From assembly GCA_937927575.1 (NCBI GenBank), contig CALBEE010000135.1:1-64000 (forward strand): a stretch of DNA of 64,000 nt, read 5' to 3'. Below the pieces are notes generated by a model, which was not told the DNA's origin, searched no databases, and was given only the letters and a program-made list of their open reading frames with translations. Positions 8,952 to 19,380 of the stretch are shown one piece after another (positions within the stretch are counted from its first letter, which is position 1; every line of letters starts with the position of its first letter). The stretch is from an uncultured Saprospiraceae bacterium. Lineage in GTDB: Bacteria > Bacteroidota > Bacteroidia > Chitinophagales > Saprospiraceae. The translations under genes and the position numbers were made by a program.

Positions 8952-9881
8952 TTACTCACTTAAAGTATCGTACCAAAAACGATCTACAAAATCCATTAAA
9001 ACCTTATTCTCAGGATTCTGAGCTTTTAGTTGCTGCCCATAATAAATGGCATAGTTGATTAATCCTTGTTCCTCCAAAAGGCTCATTACATAGATGGCTT
9101 TGGTGGCATCACTTAGTATTATGTCAGAACTCGCAATTTCATTTTCGATGCTTTCAATTTGCTTTTCATATCCTCTTTTATCTCCGACCATTATTCTCGA
9201 AATAGGATATTCCATTTCTTGACCTGAAATAGTCACAGTCCAATAGTATTTTTTGTTCGCTAATAAAAATTGATCTGCTCCTTTTAATACGACTTCTTGC
9301 TCTTCTGTAGTCCAAGCGTATACACTTGCTCTGGTTTCTAGGTCGTATATAGTCACTACATACTGACAGGCTTCGCAAGAATGAGACCAAGAGAACTGAA
9401 TATCTCCGTCAGTAAAAGGTATAGTGCCGTCTAAAGGGAAGTCTAATTGCGGTGGAGATAATACACCGCGAGATATGGCGTGAATACTATTTTTATAGCT
9501 TGACTTTGATTCAGCTGAAGAGTGATTTATAAAGAAAGAATGGAAGTAGGAGCAAAATTTATCAAAGAGTGAATTAGACTCAGATTTTTCAAATTTTAGA
9601 CTTTTGATTTCATATTCTCCTTCTTTAGTGATTTCACATGTTTCATTGTCTTCGTTGATGAGTTTTAAGGTAGCATTACCTTTTAGTAATATTTTATCAG
9701 CTTTTGGTAAAGGTCCAAATACTACTTTTTTATACATCACTTTCTCATCATTGCTATTGTACGTAAAAGCGTCTCCATCATATTGCATCACTGATATTTG
9801 CTGACCTATCGAAAAGACGGTCATTGTACATATGATTAATACGCAACCGAGTATTTTACAAATTTTGGAATAAGGGTTCAT
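8952..9881 (-). CDS. Secreted protein with fibronectin-like domain, unknown function
   Basis: The 309-aa protein begins with a signal peptide (about 1-27, ending FSIGQ). Residues ~30-100 form a small beta-rich domain (GNATLKLINEDNETCEI). Residues ~145-230 resemble a fibronectin type III-like fold (FSWSHSCEACQYVVTIYD, then KKYYWTVTI), and the last ~75 residues are helical and TPR-like. It starts 15 bases after the CHASE2 remnant ends, in the same direction, so it was probably the second gene of a CHASE2 operon. It looks intact, but its upstream partner is truncated, so it may have lost its promoter. I do not recognise a named family. Confidence 0.7.
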   Translation of the reverse strand: MNPYSKICKILGCVLIICTMTVFSIGQQISVMQYDGDAFTYNSNDEKVMYKKVVFGPLPKADKILLKGNATLKLINEDNETCEITKEGEYEIKSLKFEKSESNSLFDKFCSYFHSFFINHSSAESKSSYKNSIHAISRGVLSPPQLDFPLDGTIPFTDGDIQFSWSHSCEACQYVVTIYDLETRASVYAWTTEEQEVVLKGADQFLLANKKYYWTVTISGQEMEYPISRIMVGDKRGYEKQIESIENEIASSDIILSDATKAIYVMSLLEEQGLINYAIYYGQQLKAQNPENKVLMDFVDRFWYDTLSE

Positions 9882-9896
9882 AATAATTTTATTAAG

Positions 9897-10427
9897 TTAA
9901 TGATGGTTATTGGATTTGGTATATTCTTTTTTGAGAACTTTAGTAGTATATAATTCAGCTACCTTATGCTTTAGTTTATGATCATAAAACTCATAGACCT
10001 CGAAGGATATAATTACCGCAGTAATCATGATTATAAATCCGAATTTGATATTAAAGTAAGTGATCATAATAATGCAAATACTAAATAGTAGTACGAATTG
10101 AATCAGTTGTACGACTCGTACTAATGGTAATACTGTAAAGAGTTTTTTGTCATCTAGCTTCTTGAAAATAAAGTAATTGATGAAAAAGATTAAAAAGCCT
10201 ATTAAATAGAGAATCCACTCTGGAATTTCATTGATAAAATCTTGACTCAATAGCATTGAGACGATATTAGCATGAACTACTACACCATACATATCAGGTA
10301 ATGACCTACCATGATAAATTTGATTAAGCGGAGTGAAATATCTGTCTTTCATAGAAAGGGCTTCTTCATCTTCTCCATTAAATCCGATGAGCACTACTTT
10401 ATCTTTTAGATATTTTTCACTGTATGG
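9897..10427 (-). pseudogene. CHASE2-domain membrane protein, 5'-truncated remnant
   Basis: The readable protein starts abruptly within a CHASE2 sensor domain (YLKDKVVLIGF, then DRYFTPLN, GRSLPDMYGVVVHANI). It continues through membrane helices (about three) to a normal stop. CHASE2 domains are extracytoplasmic sensors of about 300 residues preceded by a membrane anchor; here roughly the first two thirds are missing. A GTG at 10394 allows a 165-aa product, but it sits in the conserved core, so it is not a natural start. In frame, homologous-looking sequence runs up to about 10427, where it meets the opposite-strand gene that begins at 10424. Confidence 0.75.
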
Positions 10428-10909
10428 TAAAGTCTATGTCTATTTGGAAACTATTGGTCGCTGCATCTATTGTGGTCTTGTTATCTATTATAGGATTTGA
10501 CTATTTGAGTTCTTCTAATGTAGATAAGTCATCCCTTATAGCTGAGGTATATGAGTTTCCTTCCATTAATAAGAGTAGAGGTGCAGTAGTGAATATAGTT
10601 GATGATTATATCGAAGAAATAACGACAGGTCAATATAAAGATGTGCTTGCTAGTTTGCCGGACGAATCCATAAGTGAGAAGGATAAATTTTACAAGGCTA
10701 GTATGCACTTTGCTTTAAAGGATTATGATAAAGCCAAAGATATATTAGATAATGCGTCATGGTCTGATGACTTTCATAAAGAGGAATCTTTTTGGCTAAG
10801 ATTTTTAATTGCTTATCAGGAGGATGATACTTCTCTAGATGAATATAAAAATCAATTGAATGCTGACTATCGTGTTAAAGCAGAACAATTATTAGCGAAG
10901 TCAAAGTAA
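10424..10909 (+). CDS. Membrane-anchored TPR-like protein, probably 5'-truncated
   Basis: The 161-aa product starts almost directly with a membrane helix (WKLLVAASIVVLLSIIGFDYL, about residues 8-28). A helical, TPR-like outer part follows (YKASMHFALKDYDKAKDIL, ESFWLRFLIAYQ). In Bacteroidota, proteins of this pattern usually carry a 60-90 residue cytoplasmic N-terminus before the helix, often anti-sigma-like; that part is absent here. The start lies exactly where the opposite-strand CHASE2 remnant breaks off, which suggests both genes lost their 5' ends in one rearrangement. Alternative start: ATG at 10436. Whether it is expressed is uncertain. Confidence 0.6.
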   Translation: MVKSMSIWKLLVAASIVVLLSIIGFDYLSSSNVDKSSLIAEVYEFPSINKSRGAVVNIVDDYIEEITTGQYKDVLASLPDESISEKDKFYKASMHFALKDYDKAKDILDNASWSDDFHKEESFWLRFLIAYQEDDTSLDEYKNQLNADYRVKAEQLLAKSK

Positions 10910-10960
10910 AATAATAGATAATTGATTGAGCATTTACAATTGATACAATATAGGTATAGT

Positions 10961-10997
10961 AAAAAGGCAGCTTCAATTACAATTGTAGCTGCCTTTT
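10961..10997. terminator. Bidirectional terminator between convergent genes
   Basis: A long hairpin, with outer arms AAAAGGCAGCT and AGCTGCCTTTT and an inner CAATT/AATTG stem, has T-runs on both strands. It serves the gene ending at 10909 and the one ending at 11018. Confidence 0.9.
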
Positions 10998-11017
10998 CAT
11001 TTTCTCTTATACTTTTT

Positions 11018-11602
11018 CTAAAAGCGGAAAGTTACAAATGTAGATAGTGATCTATTTTTTATAGATTCTTCTGAGCCAAGGCTATCATCATTATTATCAG
11101 AGATATCAGACACACCTAATGAATAATAAGCTCCAATGTATAAGTGATCATTGATATCAATATTAGCTCCAAAGTTAATGCCCAAATCTAATTGCTTTAC
11201 ATTATCTTCTTCAAAGTCTATGTCAATTATTTCTTCATTGACATCTTGCACTGCTTTGAATGCATAGCCGACATATGGCCCTACAAAAATATCAATGACG
11301 CCCAAATCGTAGACGAAATCTACTGGCACTTCTATATAATGAAATCTAGATTCAGCAGTTAGGTCTGGAAATTTTTGTGACGATCCTTTAGTTGCGTACA
11401 ATAGCCCTGGACGAATGGCTATATTCTCATTGATCATTAATTCATAGTTAAGTCCTAATTGGTATCCAACTATATTTCCTACATCGATTTCGTCATTATT
11501 GAATGATTGATTAGCAATATTTATTCCAGCTCTTATTCCGAAATGCTGAGCACTCAGGCTTACTGAAAAAGCCAATAACAATAAAAGGAAAAAATTCTTC
11601 AT
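11018..11602 (-). CDS. Outer-membrane beta-barrel protein (PorT-like family)
   Basis: The 194-aa protein has a signal peptide (1-19, ending SLSAQ). The remainder is alternating amphipathic strands with glycine and aromatic residues (GIRAGINIANQSF, YELMINENIAIRPGLLYATKGS, IGAYYSLGVSDIS), ending in the phenylalanine expected of an outer-membrane strand (FVTFRF). It fits the common 8-strand barrel family of Bacteroidota that includes PorT. It is a lone gene and its substrate or role is unknown. Confidence 0.82.
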   Translation of the reverse strand: MKNFFLLLLLAFSVSLSAQHFGIRAGINIANQSFNNDEIDVGNIVGYQLGLNYELMINENIAIRPGLLYATKGSSQKFPDLTAESRFHYIEVPVDFVYDLGVIDIFVGPYVGYAFKAVQDVNEEIIDIDFEEDNVKQLDLGINFGANIDINDHLYIGAYYSLGVSDISDNNDDSLGSEESIKNRSLSTFVTFRF

Positions 11603-11970
11603 GCTTATAATTTAGTATTAAATTAATAATGGTTAAAACAACCTTCGTACTACTTAATTAAAATAAAGTTCGATAACCATAAAAAAATCAGCTTGATCGA
11701 AAGCGATGAATAATTACACCATTTGAATAGTGTTTGGATAATGCTGTAAGGGAATACCCTAGTAAGTACTTAAGGGATTTACTCCATTTTATTATTTCTT
11801 ATCCAATTTACTGGGCTTATCATGTACGACTAATGTAAATTTGGAAAATGGAAGAAAAGTTATAAAAATTTTTTCTCCGGTTTTTCAATTCCATATAGAG
11901 TTACTATTAGTGATTCTTACGAGTATTTAATGAGAAGAATTATCATTCATTTTATTAAATATATACCCTA
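11603..11970. promoter_or_regulatory. Divergent promoter region
   Basis: This 368-base AT-rich spacer separates the barrel gene (minus) and the metalloprotease gene (plus). TAAATTTG at 11836-11843 fits the Bacteroidota -7 motif on the plus strand, about 130 bases before the protease start, but I see no good -33 element. No other structure stands out. Confidence 0.35.
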
Positions 11971-14592
11971 ATGTCTAAAATCATTTTACAAATTATAGCC
12001 TTAGTTTTGGTAGGGGCTACCTTGTTTGCTCAAGAAGATGTTATTAAGCCTATTGATCTTGTAGAAAGCATGAAGAATTCTACAGATTTTCAGAATGTCG
12101 ATTTATTTGCGATCGAAATGAATAGAAATGCGGCGCAGCTACCTGCAGATTTTTCCGACGCAACGCTACTAAATCTTAGTATAGATGGACTGACTCAGAT
12201 GAGGTCATCACAATCTAAAGCGATGACAATTTCACTACCTGTTGAAGGAAAATCAGATATGGTATTGGATCTAGTAGAGGTAAATATCTTTGCTGATGGA
12301 TTCAAAGTATTCGAGGCGCCAGCCATGAATTATATCAAGTACCAAAATGGAAAACATTACCGTGGAATAGTCAGAGGAACGCAATCCTCTGCCGTCGCGA
12401 TAAGTATTTTTGATGATCAAGTAATGGGATTGATTACATCTAATCGAATTCAAGGAAATATGGTTCTAGGCAAGTTAGCTGATGCGGATGCACACATTTT
12501 GTATAGAGACGATGCTATTATGGATAAGATGCCATTTGAGTGTGGTACAGATGATTCTTTTCAGTCTTATGATCAGGAAGATCTAGAGGAGCAAGCAGGT
12601 GAGAGAGCTTTGAGTGATTGTGTGAGACTTTATTTAGAGGTAGATTATGATATCTATCAAGATAAGGGAAGTACAACGGCAACAACAGATTTTATCACCG
12701 GTCTATTTAATCAAGTGTCTACTATGTACGCTAATGAGAATATTAACACCTCTCTTAGTCCACTAGTGATATGGACGCAAACGAGTCCTTACAGTGGAAA
12801 TTCTTCTATAGATTTATTAAATGATTTTACAGCTTATCGACAAGGTTTTGATGGAGATTTAGCCCAATTACTGAGTTATCAAGCTAGTGGTGGAGTTGCT
12901 TATGTAGATGGGATTTGTTCTTCTAATCCAGATTATTCTATGAGTTTTAGTAGTATCAATAGTACCTACGCTAACGTACCCACTTACTCTTGGTCTGTGA
13001 TGGTAGTGACGCACGAATTCGGTCATTTATTTGGGTCACAACATACTCATGCATGTGTATGGAATGGTAACGGTACAGCAATCGATGGATGCTACAATAC
13101 GGAAGGTGGATGTGCTGATCCTGGTAATCCATCAGGAGGAGGTACGGTAATGAGTTACTGTCACCTAACTAGCGTAGGTATAAATCTAAATCTTGGTTTT
13201 GGAACTCAACCAGGAAATCTCATTAGAAATAAAGTCACTGCAGCGAACTGTCTATCTGCATGTAACACTGACGGTGGCGGCGACGGTGGTGGCTCCAATT
13301 GTACAGGTAACGAAGCTACACTTACCATTAAAACGGATAACTATCCTGGAGAGACTACTTGGACGATCACAAATGCAAACGGTGCTACTGTCTACAGCGG
13401 AGGTCCTTATACCAGTACTAATAGTATATACACGATTGATATTTGTGAGCCAGATGGTTGTTTTGATTTCACGATCAACGACTCCTATGGGGATGGTATA
13501 TGTTGTGCTTACGGTCAAGGCTATTATAATGTGAAAGATGCTAACGGTAATGAATTAATCTCAGGTGGAGCTTTTACTAATACTGAGACGAAAAATTTCT
13601 GCCTTGGTGATGGTAGCGATCCAGATCCAGAACCAGATGCAGATGGTGATGGTATTCCTGATGCTTCAGATAATTGTGTTGATATAGCGAATGGCAACCA
13701 GGCGGATAATGATAGTGATGGAGTGGGTGATGTATGTGATAACTGTCCAGGAGCTAGTAATACAGATCAAGCAGATAGCGATGGCAATGGAATCGGTGAT
13801 GTTTGCGAACCTACTGATCCAGATACCGACTGTATCACGATTAATTTTATAGATACACCGCTCGTTTCTTATGGGGGAGGTCAAGACCAAGGATCGGCTA
13901 CTGTTCTCGATGGTGGTCAGACGGTTAGATTACAAAATAATGCATGGAAAGCAATACTTCTAGATTATGAAGTGACAGAAAATACAGTGATCTCTTTTGA
14001 TTTTGGTAGTACTAAGCAAGGTGAAATTCACGGTATCGGATTTGATAATAATAATTCTATTTCAAGTAATAGAACTTTTAGATTATTCGGAACTCAAAAC
14101 TGGGGAATCTCTTCTTATGATAATTATACCAACGTTGGGTATTGGACGAGCTATACAATTCCTGTAGGAGATTTCTACACTGGAGAATTCAATAGATTAT
14201 TTTTCACGATGGACGATGATGCCTATCCAAGAGATGGGACATCTTTCTTCACTAATATACAGATATATGAAGGTGCTAGCTGCGCACTTCTAGAGTCAAG
14301 AGAAGGAATCATATCTGATGTAGAGTCTAATCTTTCGGCTGTAAATGTCTTCCCTAATCCTGCAACGGATAGAGTAGATGTAAGCTATACTTCAGATGTA
14401 TCTGCTCGTACTACGGTAGAGATATTTACGATTACTGGTCAAAGAATTTACAACGAGTCGATATCATCTAACGAAGGAGATAATTTGATTTCACTCAATG
14501 TATCTGACTACAGAAATGGAACATACTTAATAAGATTGACGACAGAAGGTAAAGCAGCCACTGTCAAGAAATTACAAGTGATTAAGAACTAA
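11971..14592 (+). CDS. Secreted reprolysin-like (M12B-type) zinc metalloprotease, T9SS cargo
   Basis: The 873-aa protein has a signal peptide (1-20), a propeptide-like region, and a catalytic domain. The zinc motif HEFGHLFGSQH lies at 348-358 (fitting HExxHxxGxxH), with a Met-turn MSYCH about 45 residues later. Downstream are a beta-rich domain (about 440-545), thrombospondin type 3-like calcium repeats (about 555-615, DADGDGIPDASDNC and DNDSDGVGDVCDNC), a further beta-sandwich, and a T9SS type A sorting domain (FPNPATDRVDV to the end). It is likely an exported or surface-attached protease for host or prey proteins. All catalytic residues are present. A terminator follows. Confidence 0.93.
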   Translation: MSKIILQIIALVLVGATLFAQEDVIKPIDLVESMKNSTDFQNVDLFAIEMNRNAAQLPADFSDATLLNLSIDGLTQMRSSQSKAMTISLPVEGKSDMVLDLVEVNIFADGFKVFEAPAMNYIKYQNGKHYRGIVRGTQSSAVAISIFDDQVMGLITSNRIQGNMVLGKLADADAHILYRDDAIMDKMPFECGTDDSFQSYDQEDLEEQAGERALSDCVRLYLEVDYDIYQDKGSTTATTDFITGLFNQVSTMYANENINTSLSPLVIWTQTSPYSGNSSIDLLNDFTAYRQGFDGDLAQLLSYQASGGVAYVDGICSSNPDYSMSFSSINSTYANVPTYSWSVMVVTHEFGHLFGSQHTHACVWNGNGTAIDGCYNTEGGCADPGNPSGGGTVMSYCHLTSVGINLNLGFGTQPGNLIRNKVTAANCLSACNTDGGGDGGGSNCTGNEATLTIKTDNYPGETTWTITNANGATVYSGGPYTSTNSIYTIDICEPDGCFDFTINDSYGDGICCAYGQGYYNVKDANGNELISGGAFTNTETKNFCLGDGSDPDPEPDADGDGIPDASDNCVDIANGNQADNDSDGVGDVCDNCPGASNTDQADSDGNGIGDVCEPTDPDTDCITINFIDTPLVSYGGGQDQGSATVLDGGQTVRLQNNAWKAILLDYEVTENTVISFDFGSTKQGEIHGIGFDNNNSISSNRTFRLFGTQNWGISSYDNYTNVGYWTSYTIPVGDFYTGEFNRLFFTMDDDAYPRDGTSFFTNIQIYEGASCALLESREGIISDVESNLSAVNVFPNPATDRVDVSYTSDVSARTTVEIFTITGQRIYNESISSNEGDNLISLNVSDYRNGTYLIRLTTEGKAATVKKLQVIKN

Positions 14593-14630
14593 GGATCAGG
14601 TTGTATTAGTAGCAATTTGGTTTACTGAGT

Positions 14631-14664
14631 AGGAGGTACATCGCATGGTGTACCTCCTTTTTTT
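14631..14664 (+). terminator. Rho-independent terminator after the metalloprotease gene
   Basis: The stem AGGAGGTACA / TGTACCTCCT has a short loop and is followed by T7. Confidence 0.9.
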
Positions 14665-15029
14665 AGCTATTTCGAGTTAGTCTATGATCAAAATCATTTT
14701 CTTGTGGGATTCAATCGAAAAATGTCCGCGAATTAATTGGATTAAACCAAATTTCTTATAAAGAATTTTGATTGCTCCAATCAACTGGAAATAAGTTTTA
14801 ATAAAGAATTGTGAAGTAATTGATATTAACTGGTGCACTTCATTTTTTGAACCTATTAAGATTGGCGAAATTTGAATAATCCGAGGAAAAGGAATATAAA
14901 GTTAAGTTGTGCTAAATAACTCACCCCACGAGATCTTCAACTTGATCCTTAGTTTATTGGAGTAATAAAACTCATACTGATTTTGCAGAAGTATTTAATC
15001 GTACATTAGCAGAAACAGCTGGGCATTAA
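14665..15029. other. AT-rich intergenic region, no gene seen
   Basis: About 365 bases before the permease gene. I find no coding frame, terminator or clear TAnnTTTG promoter. Confidence 0.4.
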
Positions 15030-16340
15030 ATGAGCGAGTCAAAGGAAAAAGTATCTCTCAGAGAGGCGATATCCATCGGTATAGGTGGAATGGTAGGTGG
15101 AGGTATCTTCGCAGTATTGGGATTAGCTACAGATCTAGCCAAAGGTGGTACACCGCTATCGTTTTTCATAGCTGGTATCATCGCATTGGTTACAGCATAT
15201 TCTTATTCTAAGCTATCGATCAAGTTTCCAGATAAAGGAGGTACAGTTAAGTTTATCAATGAGGGATATGGTATAAATATTTTTAGCGGTGGTATCAATA
15301 ATTTGCTTTGGGTCAGCTATATTATTATGCTCGCACTTTATGCTTCTGCTTTTGGATCCTATGCACCCAATCTATTTCAGATTACAGATAGCACGACCAT
15401 CGATGGACATATATATAGCAGTAGTATTATCATCCTTGCTACGATGATCAATTATCTGAGCATCAAGCTTGTGAGTAGAATAGAATCTATAGCCGTACTT
15501 ATCAAATTAATTATACTTCTTGGTTTCGTTGGAGTAGGTATCTATGGCTTAACGGATAGCTCATATCTCGACCAATTGAGTATCGCTGGGTGGGAATCTC
15601 CTATCAATATCGTCGTTGCCGGTATGATCATTTTTGTAGCGTACGAAGGCTTCGAACTCATAGCGAATACCGCTCCTGATATTTCTGATCCAAAGACCAA
15701 TATTCCTAAGGCATATTTCTACTCCGTGATATTTGTTATCATATTATATATTACAATTGCTATCATTACTGTAGGCTCGCTAAAGTTCAGTGAAATTGCT
15801 CATGCTAAAGATTACGTATTAGCAGAAGCTGCCAAACCGATACTCGGTCAGATCGGATTTACCATCATCACCGTGGCGGCATTGATCTCTACGTTTTCAG
15901 CTATCAATGCATCACTCTATGGAGGCAGCAGGGTCAGCTACGAGATTGCTCATGATGACGAATTACCCACCGCGCTCACTTGCCAACTTTGGAATCAGCC
16001 AGTAGGACTCATGATCACTGCGATAGGTACGCTTTTACTAGTCAACTCACTCGATATAGAAAGCATCTCCACTGCAGGAAGTGTTGGCTTTTTGATCATA
16101 TTCGCTGCTGTGAATTATGTTGGTTATAAATTATACCAAGAAATCAATGGTAATAGAATTATAGCGATGAGTGGTTTTATCTTATGTTCTCTTGCTACTC
16201 TTGCACTTATTATACAGCAGTTTGGCACTAAGAGAAAGATTGTCATAATCGCAGTCAGTATAGTCGCCTCATGCTTCTTTATTGAGTATCTGTACATAAA
16301 GTTTTCTGATGATGCTGTTGCCGACGAAGATGTCATGTAA
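15030..16340 (+). CDS. APC-family amino acid permease
   Basis: The 436-aa protein is almost entirely membrane helices (about 12). The APC superfamily signature lies in helix 1 (SIGIGGMVGGGIFAVLG), and a helix 6 region (ISTFSAINASLYGGSRVSYEIAHDDELP) is characteristic of amino acid permeases. It probably imports an amino acid by cation symport; the substrate cannot be read from the sequence. It is shorter than the typical 450-500 residues but looks complete. It lies upstream of the sdh genes, which have their own promoter, so it is probably a separate unit. Confidence 0.9.
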   Translation: MSESKEKVSLREAISIGIGGMVGGGIFAVLGLATDLAKGGTPLSFFIAGIIALVTAYSYSKLSIKFPDKGGTVKFINEGYGINIFSGGINNLLWVSYIIMLALYASAFGSYAPNLFQITDSTTIDGHIYSSSIIILATMINYLSIKLVSRIESIAVLIKLIILLGFVGVGIYGLTDSSYLDQLSIAGWESPINIVVAGMIIFVAYEGFELIANTAPDISDPKTNIPKAYFYSVIFVIILYITIAIITVGSLKFSEIAHAKDYVLAEAAKPILGQIGFTIITVAALISTFSAINASLYGGSRVSYEIAHDDELPTALTCQLWNQPVGLMITAIGTLLLVNSLDIESISTAGSVGFLIIFAAVNYVGYKLYQEINGNRIIAMSGFILCSLATLALIIQQFGTKRKIVIIAVSIVASCFFIEYLYIKFSDDAVADEDVM

Positions 16341-16401
16341 TTAAGACATCAACCTGTTTTATTTAGACCTATTCCAAATAACTGAAGTGTCCTTAACCTT
16401 A

Positions 16402-16432
16402 TTGGCTAACTATTTGTTATATTTTAGATTTG
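16402..16432 (+). promoter_or_regulatory. Probable promoter of sdhCAB
   Basis: TTGG (16402-16405), a 19-base spacer and TAGATTTG (16425-16432) match the Bacteroidota vegetative promoter pattern. Transcription would start near 16439, ahead of sdhC. Confidence 0.6.
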
Positions 16433-16499
16433 TGGAAAGTCGATTCCAGTGGATTTGACTGACGAAACATTCGAATACACTATATCAATACCCATATAT

Positions 16500-17186
16500 A
16501 TGAGTTGGATAACAAACTTTTTTAGTTCTAGTATAGGTCGCAAGGTCATAATGAGCCTAACAGGATTATTTCTCATTACATTCTTGATAGTCCACCTAAT
16601 TGGTAATCTACAGCTGATTGCAGGTGATGGAGGAGAAGCATTTAACCAATATGCTTACTTCATGACTACTAATCCTTTGATCAAGTTTGTATCTATTGGA
16701 TTATACACAATGATACTATTACATGCGATTTTAGGCTTCGTGATCTACTTCAAAAATAAATCTGCTAAAGGTGGAAAACCAACTGCCAAGAATAGAGCAG
16801 ATGTGAAGTGGGCTTCTAAGAATATGGCACTCTTAGGTACACTGATATTATTCTTCCTTATAGTGCATATGGGTGATTTTTGGTTTAAAATGAAGTTTAC
16901 AGATACTATTCCATTGGTGACTTATGAAGGTTGGGAGCCGATCAAAAACCTATATCATCAAGTAACGATGACGTTTGACAATCCTCTATTCGTAGGAACT
17001 TATGTATTCAGTATGGTAGTATTAGGTTTTCACCTGTGGCATGGATTCGGTTCTGGATTCCAGACGCTGGGTCTTAACCACGGTAAATACAATGGTATTA
17101 TTGACGGTATTGGAAAATTCTTAGCTGTCATATTGCCTATTGGTTATGCTATCATACCCTTGTATTACTATTTCGTAATGAGATAA
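16500..17186 (+). CDS. sdhC: Succinate dehydrogenase/fumarate reductase cytochrome b subunit
   Basis: The 228-aa protein (from the ATG at 16500) has about five membrane helices and the histidines expected to bind two b hemes (for example FLIVHLIGNL, LLHAILGF, FLIVHMGDFW, LGFHLWHGFGSGFQTLG). It is the single-polypeptide cytochrome b558-type anchor typical of Bacteroidota; it takes electrons from SdhB and passes them to menaquinone (family knowledge). An upstream in-frame GTG at 16449 would add 17 poorly hydrophobic residues; I prefer the ATG because the homologous region begins there. sdhA follows after 52 bases. Confidence 0.93.
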   Translation: MSWITNFFSSSIGRKVIMSLTGLFLITFLIVHLIGNLQLIAGDGGEAFNQYAYFMTTNPLIKFVSIGLYTMILLHAILGFVIYFKNKSAKGGKPTAKNRADVKWASKNMALLGTLILFFLIVHMGDFWFKMKFTDTIPLVTYEGWEPIKNLYHQVTMTFDNPLFVGTYVFSMVVLGFHLWHGFGSGFQTLGLNHGKYNGIIDGIGKFLAVILPIGYAIIPLYYYFVMR

Positions 17187-17238
17187 ACGACCATTGCACT
17201 TTTCAATCTTTCGATATACTTTATAAGATATATATAAT

Positions 17239-19233
17239 ATGAATTTAGATAGTAAAATACCAGCTGGAGCGCTCGGAGATAAATGGACAGACTATAAGGC
17301 GAAGATGCCTTTAGTAGCGCCAAATAATAAGAGAAGACTAGACGTAATTGTGATTGGTACAGGTCTGGCAGGAGCTTCAGCCGCCGCTACAATGGGTGAA
17401 CTAGGTTATAATGTCAAAGCATTTACTTTCCATGATAGCCCACGGAGAGCACATAGTATCGCAGCACAAGGAGGTATCAATGCTGCTAAGAACTATCAAA
17501 ATGATGGTGATAGTGTATATAGATTATTTTACGATACCATCAAAGGTGGTGACTATAGATCTAGAGAAGCAAACGTTCATAGACTCGCAGAGGTAAGTGC
17601 AGATATCATAGATCAATGTGTGGCACAAGGCGTTCCATTCGCAAGAGAATATGGTGGATTATTAGAGAATAGATCTTTTGGTGGGGTACAAGTATCACGT
17701 ACCTTCTATGCTAGAGGGCAAACCGGACAGCAGTTGCTTATCGGTGCTTACCAGGCATTATCACGTCAGATATCTACTGGTCAAGTCACTATGTATAATC
17801 GTCATGAGATGATGGATCTTGTCATGGTAGATGGCAAGGCGAGAGGAATCATAGCACGTAACTTATTGACAGGAGAGCTAGAGAGACATGCTGCACATTG
17901 TGTGGTATTAGCGACTGGAGGATATGGCAATGTATTTTACTTATCTACTAATGCAATGGGATCTAATGTGACAGCGGCATGGAGAGCAGTAAAGAAAGGC
18001 GCGCTTATGGCTAATCCTTGTTTTACGCAGATTCACCCTACATGTATTCCAGTATCTGGGGACTATCAATCTAAGTTGACATTGATGTCAGAATCACTGC
18101 GTAATGATGGTAGGGTATGGGTACCAAAGAAAAAAGAAGATGCGGTAGCGATCAGAGAAGGAAAGAAAACCGCTTTGGATATTCCAGAAGGCGATAGAGA
18201 TTATTATCTAGAAAGAAGATATCCAGCCTTCGGAAATCTCGTACCTAGAGATGTTGCTTCTAGAGCTGCAAAGGTGGCATGTGATGAAGGTAATGGTGTA
18301 GCTCCAACTGGATTAGCGGTATTCCTAGATTTTGCATCGGCGATACAGCGGTACGGAAAATCAGCAGCGCACTCGCAAGGTCTGGATGAAAATAATAAAG
18401 CCCTAGTCACAAAATTAGGTGAGCAAGTAGTAGAAGAGAAGTATGGAAACTTGTTTGAGATGTATGAAAAAATCTCAGGTGAAAATCCCTACAAGTTCCC
18501 TATGAAAATATATCCTGCAGTACATTACACTATGGGTGGACTATGGGTAGATTATAATTTACAAACTAATGTAGAAGGTTTATTCGCCTTGGGTGAATGT
18601 AACTTCTCAGATCATGGCGCTAATAGATTAGGTGCTTCTGCATTGATGCAAGGATTAGCGGATGGTTATTTCGTGATACCTTATACAATAGGTACTTTCT
18701 TATCAAAAGAAATTCGTACGCCTCAGATCGCTAATGATACTCCAGAATTTATGAAAGCGGAGCAGGATACTAAGTCAAGAATCCAATCTCTGGCGAATAG
18801 CAGTGGGTCTCAATCTGTTGAAAGTTTCCACCGTAGATTAGGTAAGATTATGTGGGAGTATTGTGGAATGTCACGTAGCGCAGACGGACTTACTAAAGCG
18901 CGTAAGATGGTACGTGAGTTGAGGGATGAATTCTATAAAGATGTATTCGTTCCTGGAGATGCTGATGAGTACAATCCAGAATTAGAAAAAGCATTAAGAG
19001 TAGCAGACTTTATGGAGCATGGAGAGCTGATGATACTCGATGCCTTGGATAGAGAAGAATCTTGTGGAGGACACTTCCGCGAAGAATATGTTACTGAAGA
19101 TGGAGAAGCGAAGCGTAATGATACAGACTTCACCTATGTATCAGCGTGGGAATGGGATGATAACGATCCAAAACTTCATAAAGAAGATTTAGTATTTGAT
19201 AATGTAGAGTTGAAGACACGTTCTTATAAATAA
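17239..19233 (+). CDS. sdhA: Succinate dehydrogenase/fumarate reductase flavoprotein subunit
   Basis: The 664-aa protein oxidises succinate to fumarate with covalently bound FAD. The dinucleotide-binding motif is near residues 35-45 ([12 protein letters not shown]). The FAD-linking histidine is in [16 protein letters not shown]. Substrate-binding and catalytic segments include [15 protein letters not shown] and [12 protein letters not shown], with [18 protein letters not shown] near the C-terminal part of the FAD domain. Length and order (C-A-B) match the Bacteroidota enzyme. A 162-base gap with an inverted repeat separates it from sdhB, unusual for such an operon. Confidence 0.97.
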   Translation: MNLDSKIPAGALGDKWTDYKAKMPLVAPNNKRRLDVIVIGTGLAGASAAATMGELGYNVKAFTFHDSPRRAHSIAAQGGINAAKNYQNDGDSVYRLFYDTIKGGDYRSREANVHRLAEVSADIIDQCVAQGVPFAREYGGLLENRSFGGVQVSRTFYARGQTGQQLLIGAYQALSRQISTGQVTMYNRHEMMDLVMVDGKARGIIARNLLTGELERHAAHCVVLATGGYGNVFYLSTNAMGSNVTAAWRAVKKGALMANPCFTQIHPTCIPVSGDYQSKLTLMSESLRNDGRVWVPKKKEDAVAIREGKKTALDIPEGDRDYYLERRYPAFGNLVPRDVASRAAKVACDEGNGVAPTGLAVFLDFASAIQRYGKSAAHSQGLDENNKALVTKLGEQVVEEKYGNLFEMYEKISGENPYKFPMKIYPAVHYTMGGLWVDYNLQTNVEGLFALGECNFSDHGANRLGASALMQGLADGYFVIPYTIGTFLSKEIRTPQIANDTPEFMKAEQDTKSRIQSLANSSGSQSVESFHRRLGKIMWEYCGMSRSADGLTKARKMVRELRDEFYKDVFVPGDADEYNPELEKALRVADFMEHGELMILDALDREESCGGHFREEYVTEDGEAKRNDTDFTYVSAWEWDDNDPKLHKEDLVFDNVELKTRSYK

Positions 19234-19243
19234 AAAAGAGTAC

Positions 19244-19380
19244 GGGATTTCGAGAAGCGAGATTTCGAGAGCGAACAGGGATGTATTCTTGTTCTATTGA
19301 AAAATAATTGATTAGATAAATTTGGCGAGTTTGCTAAAAGCAGAATTGAATATCTCGATATCTCTTTTTCTCGAACTCCC
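19244..19380. repeat. Imperfect inverted repeat between sdhA and sdhB
   Basis: The left arm (19244-19270) starts GGGATTTCGAGAA and the right arm (about 19353-19380) ends TTCTCGAACTCCC. They pair with few mismatches over ~27 bases and enclose ~80 bases. The left arm itself is two ~15-base units containing GATTTCGAGA. The structure could be an mRNA processing or stability hairpin or a small inserted repeat. Confidence 0.65.

Noticed and set aside
8873-9058. Plus-strand 61-aa frame near the blaR-like gene
   Set aside because: It contains the terminator hairpin and overlaps the end of the minus-strand secreted-protein gene.
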